A stretch of DNA of 26,498 nt from positions 1 through 26,498 of the forward strand of contig DEAT01000018.1 of the NCBI GenBank assembly GCA_002348265.1. The letters run 5' to 3'. The position numbers were made by a program, and so were the translations under genes. The notes beneath the pieces were generated by a model. That model searched no databases and had not been told where the DNA came from. It saw only the letters and a program-made list of their open reading frames with translations. This stretch comes from Gemmatimonadales bacterium UBA2975 (GTDB lineage Bacteria > Gemmatimonadota > Gemmatimonadetes > Longimicrobiales > Gaopeijiaceae). Numbering within the stretch: position 1 is the stretch's first letter; each line of letters starts with the position of its first letter. Of this stretch, positions 1-5,972 are shown piece by piece.

Positions 1-447
1 AATGTGCTTGCCAGCCAGAACGCAGAAGCCCGAGCGGACGGGGATCGAAACCATCGCGGCTTCTCGATGAGGTGGTTGGGGCCTAGAGAGGGTGTCGAGA
101 TGAATACTGGAATCGGCATAAGAATCATTGGAGAGAACGCGAGTGCTCTTGCCAGCTACCTTGATTCAACTCCAGTAACTGGAGCAGGAGGTACCCCGGA
201 GGGCGCGCCCGTGACCAACTGTGGTGATCGCATGATGTTCCGCAGCCACACTGTGCACGACAACATCAACCAGTGATCGACTGTCGATAGCTGTCAGTCG
301 TTCAGAGCCCGAGATAGATGTCGTTTGTCCCTAAGCACTTCTGCCAGGACTGCATGAGATCCTATTAAGAGTGCGCCTAAATCGCGATCCGCTGCGTACA
401 GTAGGTATTCTTCAACAATTGTCGGAATTCTCTCCAGGAGGTGGGTT
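1..447. other. Left-edge stretch without a supported gene
   Basis: A plus-strand frame is open from the left edge to a stop at 274-276. It could be the 3' end of a gene starting outside the window, but its roughly 90 residues show no domain, signal peptide or membrane segment that I recognise, and no ribosome site precedes its internal starts. A small dyad CTCCAG-TAA-CTGGAG lies inside it at about 170-184. From 277 to 435 I see no convincing coding frame. The only clear signal is the ribosome site AGGAGG at 436-441 belonging to the next gene. Confidence 0.4.
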
Positions 448-858
448 ATGGAAACCAAGAAGCTAGTGACCGGAACCGTTGTCGGTGCCGTTACGATGAT
501 TGTGATCGGCCGTCTGATCTTCGACACGGTGATGGTCGGTTTCTATGAAACCAATGGCGCTGCTGCGTTCGGTGTGGGTAGGGAGGCAGTTATTTGGCCA
601 GCACTCGCATTAGGGACCGCAGCATTGGCTGCACTGGTTACGGTGTGTATAGGATGGTCAGGTGCCAAGAATGCGTCCGACGGCTTCAAGGTTGGAGGAA
701 TTGTAGGTTTTCTAGTTTGGTTAGGTGTAGACCTCATCTATTACGCCCAATTCAACATCGGCACGAGCCTTATGCCACTTGTTGATAGCTTGCTAGAGGT
801 TGTGCGCACCGGGGTCGGTGGCGCGGTCATCGCATCTGTACTGGAGCGTTCGAAATAA
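448..858 (+). CDS. Small four-helix integral membrane protein, unknown function
   Basis: 136 residues. The ATG is preceded by a full AGGAGG at 436-441 with a 6-nt gap, one of the best ribosome sites in the window, which fixes the start. I see four hydrophobic stretches, roughly residues 6-28, 48-70, 80-100 and 112-132, separated by short polar loops (KNASDG between helices 2 and 3). The C-terminus ends in a charged LERSK tail. The many glycines and alanines in the helices suggest tight packing. I do not recognise a family and assign no activity. It appears monocistronic: the next gene starts 130 bp away behind its own promoter-like sequence. It is a real gene by start signal and composition. 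Confidence 0.75.
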   Translation: METKKLVTGTVVGAVTMIVIGRLIFDTVMVGFYETNGAAAFGVGREAVIWPALALGTAALAALVTVCIGWSGAKNASDGFKVGGIVGFLVWLGVDLIYYAQFNIGTSLMPLVDSLLEVVRTGVGGAVIASVLERSK

Positions 859-919
859 GTCTGAGCATTTCTTTTTTCAGGGCTTAGATGGCCGTTTGTC
901 ATTAGTAAGCGTCCGTGAG

Positions 920-964
920 TTGCAGTAGAATCATTTCGCGCATAAGGTGCGCATCTTCTTATGC
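920..964 (+). promoter_or_regulatory. Predicted sigma70-like promoter with overlapping inverted repeat
   Basis: TTGCAG at 920-925 and TAAGGT at 943-948 are separated by 17 bp, giving a transcript start near 955 and a leader of about 35 nt before the ATG at 989. A 7-bp perfect inverted repeat, GCATAAG (940-946) and CTTATGC (958-964), covers the -10 element and the predicted start. It could be a repressor operator or a hairpin at the 5' end of the mRNA. The match is by eye only. Confidence 0.4.
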
Positions 965-988
965 CCTTCTTAACAAGGAGCGTTTTTC

Positions 989-1465
989 ATGGTCTCACGT
1001 CTTGTTGCTGTCTCATTCGTTTGTGTGTTGTTCGCATGCGCTCCGGTGGAAGAACCCCTGCCAACTGAAGCTGAGATGGAATCGCATATGCAGATCATGG
1101 CGGAAGAATTCGTCAGCGCGTGGAATGCGGGGGATGCTGCGGCGCTCGCGACCCAGTTTCATCCGGAAGGTAGGCGGGTGAATAGCGATGTGCAGGCGGT
1201 GTGGTTTGGCCGTCAGGAAATCGAAGACGGGTTCGCGATGATGCTCGCTGCAGATAATCCTTATGATGGATCAACTCTGAGTGCGGAAGTGTCCTCGACA
1301 AAGGCACTGGCTCCTGGACTGTTTATCTCCAGTGGTGAATGGCAGCTGATTGATGCTACAGGGGAACAGCTGCGTCTCGGATTCTTTGCAAATACTGTGG
1401 TGATTGAAGATGGAAAAGCATACCTGATGCAGGAGTCGGCTGGAGAGTATACGCCACCTAATTGA
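989..1465 (+). CDS. SnoaL/DUF4440-like (NTF2-fold) lipoprotein
   Basis: 158 residues. The ATG has AAGGAG at 975-980 with an 8-nt gap. Residues 1-17 form a lipoprotein signal with lipobox LFAC (Cys17), so the mature protein should be lipid-anchored in the envelope. The rest resembles the NTF2-like fold of SnoaL/DUF4440 proteins: an early helix with 'EEFVSAWNAGDAAALATQFHP', then 'GRQEIEDGF' and a C-terminal run of beta strands. Members include ketosteroid-isomerase-like enzymes and many non-enzymatic secreted domains, so substrate and activity cannot be stated. It stands alone between its own predicted promoter and a hairpin at 1511-1553. Family assignment is from the pattern around the W-N-x-G-D motif, with moderate confidence. 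Confidence 0.8.
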   Translation: MVSRLVAVSFVCVLFACAPVEEPLPTEAEMESHMQIMAEEFVSAWNAGDAAALATQFHPEGRRVNSDVQAVWFGRQEIEDGFAMMLAADNPYDGSTLSAEVSSTKALAPGLFISSGEWQLIDATGEQLRLGFFANTVVIEDGKAYLMQESAGEYTPPN

Positions 1466-1510
1466 TTGAAGACCTAGCACGCCCACATTTCCGAGCTCAG
1501 TGGCGAACAA

Positions 1511-1553
1511 GAGAAAGCCCGTCTCTCTATACGGGAGGGGAGGGTTCTCTTTT
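1511..1553 (+). terminator. Possible intrinsic terminator after the NTF2-like lipoprotein gene
   Basis: GAGAA (1511-1515) pairs with TTCTC (1545-1549), and CCC (1518-1520) with GGG (1542-1544). The interior is pyrimidine-rich on one side and GGGAGGGG on the other, and a short TTTT run follows. The stem is interrupted, so this is weaker than the terminators at 2315 and 16577. It abuts the next promoter cassette. Confidence 0.35.
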
Positions 1554-1610
1554 GACAGCCTAGATCGACGCGCGTCATTTCCTGGCAGGTTACACGCTGA
1601 CGGAGATCTG
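1551..1610 (+). promoter_or_regulatory. Promoter cassette, copy 1 of 3
   Basis: The -35 TTGACA is at 1552-1557, with a 17-bp spacer to TCATTT at 1575-1580. The conserved early-transcribed segment follows: the odd palindrome CCTGGCAGG (1581-1589), then TTACACGCTGACGGAGA. Close copies start at 2049 and 3202. The promoter reading rests on the consensus -35 and the identical spacer length in all three copies. It drives the zinc-ribbon membrane protein gene at 1630. An ATG at the cassette's 3' edge (1613) opens a six-codon frame whose TGA overlaps the real start (ATGA at 1630-1633). Confidence 0.6.
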
Positions 1611-1629
1611 ATATGAAGGGGTTTTCCTT

Positions 1630-1998
1630 ATGAAACAGCTCTCGCGCCGGTTGTGGTCAAACTTGTTCCAGCACTGTCCAACCTGTGGATACCGTCCTCA
1701 GACTAGCGCCGAAGCTAAGGCACTCGTTCAGTCTGCCTGTACTGCGTGTGGCTCCGTCGAGCAGTATTACAAGCGCAACCCAAACGCTTGGGTTGAGACA
1801 CTCGTGGGGCTTGATCAACCAGCCCCAGTCGACATGGAAGGAGAGGCCATCGATGTCGTTAACACGCCAGAGAGAGCGAGAGAGAGAGAAAGAGCACTAG
1901 AGTATCGAGAGATTAGGAACAGACGAGCGTTCATTTTCGTGTTACTCGTGATTATCGCGACCTGGCTGGGCTGGATCGACTTATTCGACTTATTCTGA
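1630..1998 (+). CDS. Zinc-ribbon protein with C-terminal membrane anchor
   Basis: 122 residues. The start is ATG with AAGGGG just upstream (1616-1621). Residues 16-40 carry two CxxC knuckles (CPTCG, Cys16/19; CTACG, Cys37/40), a rubredoxin-like zinc ribbon. Residues 80-99 are a very charged run (ERARERERALEYREIRNRR), probably helical. Residues 99-118 form a hydrophobic helix (FIFVLLVIIATWLGWIDLF), so the ribbon should sit in the cytoplasm on a C-terminal anchor. No enzyme motif is visible. Tail-anchored zinc ribbons often act as adaptors, but nothing here identifies a partner. The charged run is encoded by an AG-dinucleotide tract (about 1869-1894), unusual for this window. Cassette copy 1 lies immediately upstream. 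Confidence 0.7.
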   Translation: MKQLSRRLWSNLFQHCPTCGYRPQTSAEAKALVQSACTACGSVEQYYKRNPNAWVETLVGLDQPAPVDMEGEAIDVVNTPERARERERALEYREIRNRRAFIFVLLVIIATWLGWIDLFDLF

Positions 1999-2048
1999 CT
2001 AAGGCACACCGTTTCTGCCATTTCATGAGTTCAGTAAGGCTCCCCAGC

Positions 2049-2107
2049 TTTGACACCCTAGATCCCCGTCAGTCATTTACTGGCAGTTTACACGCTGACG
2101 GAGATCT
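2049..2107 (+). promoter_or_regulatory. Promoter cassette, copy 2 of 3
   Basis: TTGACA lies at 2050-2055, with a 17-bp spacer to TCATTT at 2073-2078, then ACTGGCAGT (2079-2087) and TTACACGCTGACGGAGA followed by TCTG as in copy 1. Compared with copy 1, the flanks of the CTGGCAG core changed on both sides (CCTGgCAGG to ACTGgCAGT), which keeps the dyad symmetrical. No full-length gene follows, only a 15-codon frame at 2111. Confidence 0.55.
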
Positions 2108-2110
2108 GGA

Positions 2111-2158
2111 ATGAGGAAACCACTACTTCTGTCGCTAGCGTTCCGGGACCTAAATTAA
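2111..2158 (+). pseudogene. 15-codon orphan ORF, possible gene remnant or leader peptide
   Basis: The ATG lies where the genes behind the other cassettes begin, with GGAG 9 nt upstream. It reads MRKPLLLSLAFRDLN and stops at 2156-2158. The first ten residues look like the start of a secretion signal (two basic residues, then a leucine run), after which the frame ends. It may be what is left of a cassette-driven secreted-protein gene, a genuine short peptide, or chance. No homologous downstream remnant was recognised. Confidence 0.3.
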
Positions 2159-2223
2159 TTCGATGAATTATGGCGACATTCCAAGTTTTTTTTTACATTG
2201 CAACCCATGATTACAATTAGCCT

Positions 2224-2346
2224 CTGTGCCGGTTTCTATTATTGCCCCGCCCTCTACACGGGCGGCCCCAGCGGTTGAGGCTTTAGTAGAAGTCTGACGC
2301 GCGAAGGTTTGCGGCCCGTGGAGAGTCCACGGGTCGTTTTTTTTTG
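2224..2346 (+). ncRNA. Candidate structured small RNA or leader upstream of phhA
   Basis: A -10-like TACAAT (2212-2217) lies about 7 nt before the proposed 5' end; its -35 is weak. The segment 2234-2246 can pair with 2279-2291: eight pairs including one G-U, two U-U mismatches, then GCC/GGC. This encloses a 6-bp GC hairpin (2247-2252 with 2260-2265, loop 2253-2259). A second strong hairpin with a T run ends the unit at 2345. No known family (SRP, 6S, tmRNA or a riboswitch class) is recognised. It could be an independent RNA or an attenuator leader for phhA 22 nt beyond. Folding was done by hand. Confidence 0.4.
2315..2345 (+). terminator. Strong intrinsic terminator
   Basis: CCCGTGGA (2315-2322) pairs perfectly with TCCACGGG (2326-2333) around a GAG loop, followed by a run of nine T from 2337. 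It sits only 22 bp before the ATG of phhA, so it ends the candidate RNA upstream or conditionally blocks entry into phhA. Confidence 0.85.
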
Positions 2347-2367
2347 CCCCTTGGTTAGGTGAATCGA

Positions 2368-3132
2368 ATGTTAAAAGGTCACGAAGAAATCCTTCCTAGT
2401 TCTGAATTTCCATTCATCAAGAAACAGAATTGGGACGCGTACACTCCTGAAGAGCACCACGTGTGGAGTCTGTTGTTTGAGAGACGCATGAAGGAACTCG
2501 AGCAGACTGTGAGTGGGGCATACTTGGTCGGTGCAGACCGCATCGCACTAACTGCTGAGGCTGTACCAGATCTGCAAGCAATAAACCATAGGCTTGAGCC
2601 CATTACAGGTTGGCGGACTCTTCCTGTAAACGGCTTTATACCCAAAAAGCCCTTCTTCGACTGTCTCTCAAAGCGCCTGTTTCCCACGACGACGATAGTT
2701 CGGACCATGGAGCAGCTTGAGTATCTACCTGAACCCGACATCTTCCACGATGTGTTCGGGCATGTTCCCATGCACGCGAACAAAGACTTTGCAGAATTTC
2801 TCGCGGCTTTCGGTCGTCTCGCAGCCACCTTTGATGACCCAGTTTGTGCCGAGGCATTCGCTCGACTTTTTTGGTTTACAGTTGAATTTGGATTAATTCT
2901 TGAGGACGGAGAGGTTCGAATCTACGGAAGCGGACTCATCTCTTCTTCGGGAGATGCCGCTAATGCACTAGGACCGCAGTGCACTAGACGCCCTTTTGTT
3001 TTGGATGAAGTCATAGAACAATCATTTGAAATTGATCGATTTCAGGATGTCCTCTTCGTGATTGAGTCTTTCGACCAGATTGTTGAGGCGGTCAAGGAAC
3101 TAGGGAGTCGGTTCTCACCAATGAGTTCATGA
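2368..3132 (+). CDS. phhA: Phenylalanine 4-hydroxylase
   Basis: Converts L-phenylalanine to L-tyrosine with O2 and a tetrahydropterin cofactor; cytoplasmic, non-haem iron. 254 residues from ATG 2368, close to the roughly 262 of Pseudomonas PhhA, so this is the catalytic domain without the mammalian regulatory domain. The facial triad is visible: His127 and His132 in 'DIFHDVFGHVP' and Glu173 in 'VEFGL'. The typical 'GFIPKKPFFDCLSKRLFP' block and 'YGSGLISSSGDA' also match. I prefer ATG 2368 because AGGTG at 2357-2361 is correctly spaced; a GTG at 2359 in frame has no ribosome site. No pterin dehydratase (phhB) or tyrosine-catabolism gene is adjacent. A terminator 22 bp upstream may control expression. 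Confidence 0.95.
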   Translation: MLKGHEEILPSSEFPFIKKQNWDAYTPEEHHVWSLLFERRMKELEQTVSGAYLVGADRIALTAEAVPDLQAINHRLEPITGWRTLPVNGFIPKKPFFDCLSKRLFPTTTIVRTMEQLEYLPEPDIFHDVFGHVPMHANKDFAEFLAAFGRLAATFDDPVCAEAFARLFWFTVEFGLILEDGEVRIYGSGLISSSGDAANALGPQCTRRPFVLDEVIEQSFEIDRFQDVLFVIESFDQIVEAVKELGSRFSPMSS

Positions 3133-3201
3133 AAGCTATGTGTCTCGGTCAGTAACACGGCAGGATCGCAGTTTCGCTCATTCCTCGACGTTCGTGACCG
3201 C

Positions 3202-3261
3202 TTTGACAGCCCAGATCGCCGTGTGTCATATACTGGCAGGTTACACGCTGACGGAGAAAGG
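3202..3261 (+). promoter_or_regulatory. Promoter cassette, copy 3 of 3
   Basis: TTGACA lies at 3203-3208, with a 17-bp spacer to TCATAT at 3226-3231, the best -10 of the three copies. ACTGGCAGG and TTACACGCTGACGGAGA follow, then AAGGA, the ribosome site for the ATG at 3270. It drives the secreted protein and, by overlap, the M14 peptidase lipoprotein. Confidence 0.6.
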
Positions 3262-3269
3262 AAAAACAG

Positions 3270-3590
3270 ATGCGCCATATGTCGATTTTGGGCTTCGGAC
3301 TGAGTTGTCTTCTCGTTGGAGGCTTTATAGCAAACCAATTCGTTGGTGCTGAAGTGAGCGCCCAACAGCAGACAGTTGAACGCAGTGGATTGTGGGAAGC
3401 GGAAGACTGTGTGGGTTTAAGTGCTGGCTCGGGTCTCTTCCTAGGAATCTCTGGCGCGCTTCTTGACGAATTAGAGAGGCTTGAGGATCAAGGATATGAA
3501 TCTGAGGCGAATGCGCGTATTGAGAATGCACTACGATGGTCAGGATTAGCTGCAGACTTCGCAAAGAATTTTGAAGCTTATTGCAAATAG
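3270..3590 (+). CDS. Small secreted protein, unknown function
   Basis: 106 residues with a clear N-terminal signal: MRHMS, then a hydrophobic core 6-25, with a likely signal peptidase site after AEVSA (residue 31). The mature part is about 75 residues, helical in appearance and acidic. Only Cys47 and the penultimate Cys105 remain after cleavage, so one disulfide in the periplasm is plausible. The start ATG has AAAGGA at 3257-3262 with a 7-nt gap; a second ATG at 3279 is possible. The TAG stop shares its last base with the GTG of the next gene (TAGTG), so the two are translationally coupled. I do not recognise a family. Coupling suggests it works with, or is co-exported with, the peptidase. 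Confidence 0.7.
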   Translation: MRHMSILGFGLSCLLVGGFIANQFVGAEVSAQQQTVERSGLWEAEDCVGLSAGSGLFLGISGALLDELERLEDQGYESEANARIENALRWSGLAADFAKNFEAYCK

Positions 3591-4876
3591 TGTGTACTCC
3601 GAGTGCGCATAGAGTATACCTGTTTGCGATCGGCCTTATTCCGCTCCTCGGAGCGTGCTCGGATACTGGACTGGTTTGCTGTGCGCCACCCGAAGAGGTT
3701 GACCCTCACCTAACAGGATTTGAGCAAAGGAGTGGTTTAGGGTTCACGACTCATCAAGAAGAACTCGCGTTCTTGGCCGCGGTCGATGCCGAATCCGATC
3801 GAGTCCGTATTACAGAGGTCGGGACCTCGGTCCAGGGCCGCCCGATCCACCTTGTTCGGCTAGCCCATCCGAAACCAGCGCCCGATGATCAGATTGCTGT
3901 GGGGCCAGTACTCTTTGTCGTAGGAACTCAGCACGGAAATGAGCCGGCTGGACGCGAGGCCGCGCTCCAGTTCATGAGGGACCTAGCCTTCGTCGAGGAA
4001 AGCCTGCTTCCCGATGCGTTGAGCACAGTCACGGTCTTGGTCATTCCCACAGCGAATCCTGACGGACGGTTCGCCAATACACGCCGTAATGCGGACAACG
4101 TCGACATCAACCGCGACCATCTAGCACTAGTAACACCCGAGGCTCGGGCGATCGCGCGGGTGATTCGGGACTTCCGACCGGATCTCGTGGTGGATGCTCA
4201 CGAGAGACCCAGTGCAACAACGCCGGACTTGCAGCTACTCTGGCCGCGGAATCTAAACGTTTACCGGCCGGTTCGGGAACTTTCGCGCGCCTTGGTAGAG
4301 GACCACCTCTTCGAACAGTTGCCTCGGTCCGGTCGGACCGTGGAATTGTACGGTCCGGGCCCAGGCCCGCCGGGAGACGAAAACGAGGGCATCCTGCGTA
4401 ATGCTGTTGGCCTTCGTCACGCTCTCGGGCTTCTTATAGAATCATCTGGCCAGCAGGGAGCAAAGAGGCGCGCGGCCGTCCAGCAGGAGACAATGAACGA
4501 GGTCCTAGAGTTCTTCGGGAACCGATCAGGCGAGATCGTCACCGCGGTCACAGCAGCGCCGGAGGCAAAGGGAGCCATCGGTCGGGATCGCTCTGAGCCG
4601 TTCTATCTGTTTGGCGCGGATGACAACGCGCCGACCCCGGATCAGACACTCGATCCCCCTCCTTGCGCCTACGAGCTCAGTACGGAGCAGGTCACAACGC
4701 TTCAGCCGCAGCTCACACTCCTCGGACTCGAGACCGAGCAGGACGGATTAGACGCTCTTCTCCACATGGACCAGCCAATGATGACGGTAGTTCCATTGCT
4801 GGTGGATGCTGGTGCCCGGAGACCGATAGTAGCTGGGGCGCCTAGAGTGTCAGAGGCGGAGTGCGGGGCTCCCTAG
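3590..4876 (+). CDS. M14-family zinc carboxypeptidase lipoprotein
   Basis: 428 residues from GTG 3590, which overlaps the upstream stop by 1 nt; a TTG at 3581 in the same frame is an alternative. Residues 1-23 are a lipoprotein signal with lipobox LGAC (Cys23). The M14 zinc site is present: 'GTQHGNEPAG' gives His115 and Glu118, and 'VVDAHE' gives His204. The carboxylate-binding Arg lies in 'NVDINRDH', and the general base Glu284 in 'LGLLIESSG'. It should trim C-terminal residues from peptides, or a peptidoglycan or other amide, at the envelope. The substrate cannot be read, but a Cys-rich linker (LVCCAPPEE) follows the anchor and about 100 extra residues follow the catalytic domain. It is convergent with the next gene; no terminator is obvious in the 31-bp gap. 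Confidence 0.9.
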   Translation: MCTPSAHRVYLFAIGLIPLLGACSDTGLVCCAPPEEVDPHLTGFEQRSGLGFTTHQEELAFLAAVDAESDRVRITEVGTSVQGRPIHLVRLAHPKPAPDDQIAVGPVLFVVGTQHGNEPAGREAALQFMRDLAFVEESLLPDALSTVTVLVIPTANPDGRFANTRRNADNVDINRDHLALVTPEARAIARVIRDFRPDLVVDAHERPSATTPDLQLLWPRNLNVYRPVRELSRALVEDHLFEQLPRSGRTVELYGPGPGPPGDENEGILRNAVGLRHALGLLIESSGQQGAKRRAAVQQETMNEVLEFFGNRSGEIVTAVTAAPEAKGAIGRDRSEPFYLFGADDNAPTPDQTLDPPPCAYELSTEQVTTLQPQLTLLGLETEQDGLDALLHMDQPMMTVVPLLVDAGARRPIVAGAPRVSEAECGAP

Positions 4877-4907
4877 AGAGATAGTTTTTATACAGCCGCA
4901 ATAGTTG

Positions 4908-5876
4908 TCATCCACTCCCTGATTGACCCAGGATCCAACCCTCAATGGATCTGATCTCGTTTACGCAGGACTCGCCCGTTGGCCTGTACCCCAATACGAC
5001 CTCAAGCATTGACAGTAGACCGACGAGTGCATCGAACGGATCTTCTGAGTCTTTCGATGGCCCGAATCCCGCCCGGATCATCTTCAAAAGTCGGGATTCT
5101 GTTTGAATCTTACGTGAACAAAGCCAGTTCCATATGTACTTTCCCTGAGAAGCTCGGTCGGATTGATTGGTCTTACTCCATCCTCTGCCCGGTGGTGACA
5201 TGCCTAGATGGAGGCATGCTTCGGCCGGGTAGGTCTCTGCTACGGTGATCTTGCGACTCGAAATCAGGTCAAACAGCGAACCTTCAAATGGCCAGATAGC
5301 CACATCGATCTCAGGGGTTCGAAGGGCGGGGATGAGTACGTCACGCCAACCAACTATCGCAGCTTTCCCAACCTGTTTAGCACCTAGCGTCCAAAACAGG
5401 GACGATGCAGCAGGTCGGATGTCTGTTTTTTTCTCACATTCACGAAGAAGCTCTGTAATCGATTCTACTTGCAGTGCCCTAAGAAGGTGGTGTTGCTTTC
5501 GGACCCCTGTCTTCTTTCCTGGGGTCATGGGATAGAAGGGTCGGGTGGGTCCTATTTCGTCTTTCTCTCTGGCAACCTCAAAGAAGTCAGCCCATATGCC
5601 GCGACCCAGCTCGGGAAGGATTGCGCGGAAGTCTCTAATCTGAAGCCTTTCGGCGTAAATTGAGGGAAGACCGATCGGAAAATCGAATCCTGCGAGGACG
5701 CTACCTCCAGCCGCACGCTCGAGAAGTTCAGTGAATAAACTTTGAGGGTCTCCAACGGTCTCCGGTATCCGAACTCGATATGATCCCTGCTGATCCAACT
5801 CGGCGAGACAGATCCATCGTTTATTGGCGTTTGAACTCCAGTCGGCGTGAGCAATCAGTCTCGGTAAAACCGTCAA
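4908..5876 (-). CDS. DUF429 family protein (predicted RNase H-like fold)
   Basis: 322 residues. The start is TTG at 5876-5874, supported by AAGGAG (5883-5888 on the complement) with an ideal 6-nt gap; there is no ATG nearby in frame. Motifs fit DUF429: an opening acidic strand 'IAHADWSS', 'GFDFPIGLP', 'VAETYPAEACL', and 'DPFDALVGLLS' near the end. The conserved acidic residues in these blocks are the reason the family is viewed as a predicted nuclease of the RNase H/RuvC type, but activity is not established. Cytoplasmic, with no membrane segments. It is divergent from the SDR gene and separated from it by 96 bp containing an inverted repeat. No mobile-element genes adjoin it. Confidence 0.8.
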   Translation of the reverse strand: MTVLPRLIAHADWSSNANKRWICLAELDQQGSYRVRIPETVGDPQSLFTELLERAAGGSVLAGFDFPIGLPSIYAERLQIRDFRAILPELGRGIWADFFEVAREKDEIGPTRPFYPMTPGKKTGVRKQHHLLRALQVESITELLRECEKKTDIRPAASSLFWTLGAKQVGKAAIVGWRDVLIPALRTPEIDVAIWPFEGSLFDLISSRKITVAETYPAEACLHLGMSPPGRGWSKTNQSDRASQGKYIWNWLCSRKIQTESRLLKMIRAGFGPSKDSEDPFDALVGLLSMLEVVLGYRPTGESCVNEIRSIEGWILGQSGSG

Positions 5877-5882
5877 TCAGGG

Positions 5883-5888
5883 CTCCTT
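5883..5888 (-). promoter_or_regulatory. Ribosome site deciding the TTG start of the DUF429 gene
   Basis: The complement reads AAGGAG, followed by 6 nt and then TTG at 5876. This is the main reason for choosing the rare start codon. Confidence 0.7.
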
Positions 5889-5919
5889 ATTTGTGTTCCG
5901 GTGGTATTCGATGGTGCTT

Positions 5920-5937
5920 CAAGGAATCTAATCCTTG
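5920..5937. promoter_or_regulatory. Inverted repeat in divergent intergenic region
   Basis: CAAGGA and TCCTTG are perfect complements separated by ATCTAA, midway between the divergent DUF429 and SDR starts. It could be an operator for one or both genes. No bounding promoter is clear, so function is a guess. Confidence 0.3.
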
Positions 5938-5972
5938 TTCATTAACCAATCTCACCAAAAGGAAGCCTTGTA

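Noticed and set aside
4..276. 90-residue plus-strand frame at the left edge
   Set aside because: No recognisable domain, no ribosome site and odd composition. It could be a gene's 3' end, but one window gives no support.
1613..1633. Six-codon frame MKGFSL overlapping the zinc-ribbon start
   Set aside because: It contains the ribosome site of the real gene and is too short to support; mentioned only because its ATG aligns with the cassette edge.
2165..2195. T9 run at 2186-2194 as a terminator for the copy 2 transcript
   Set aside because: The only stem before it (TAATTC-GAT-GAATTA) is AT-only and 15 nt away from the T run.
2379..2828. 149-residue minus-strand frame
   Set aside because: Antisense to the phhA catalytic core, whose iron-ligand motifs show that the plus strand is coding.
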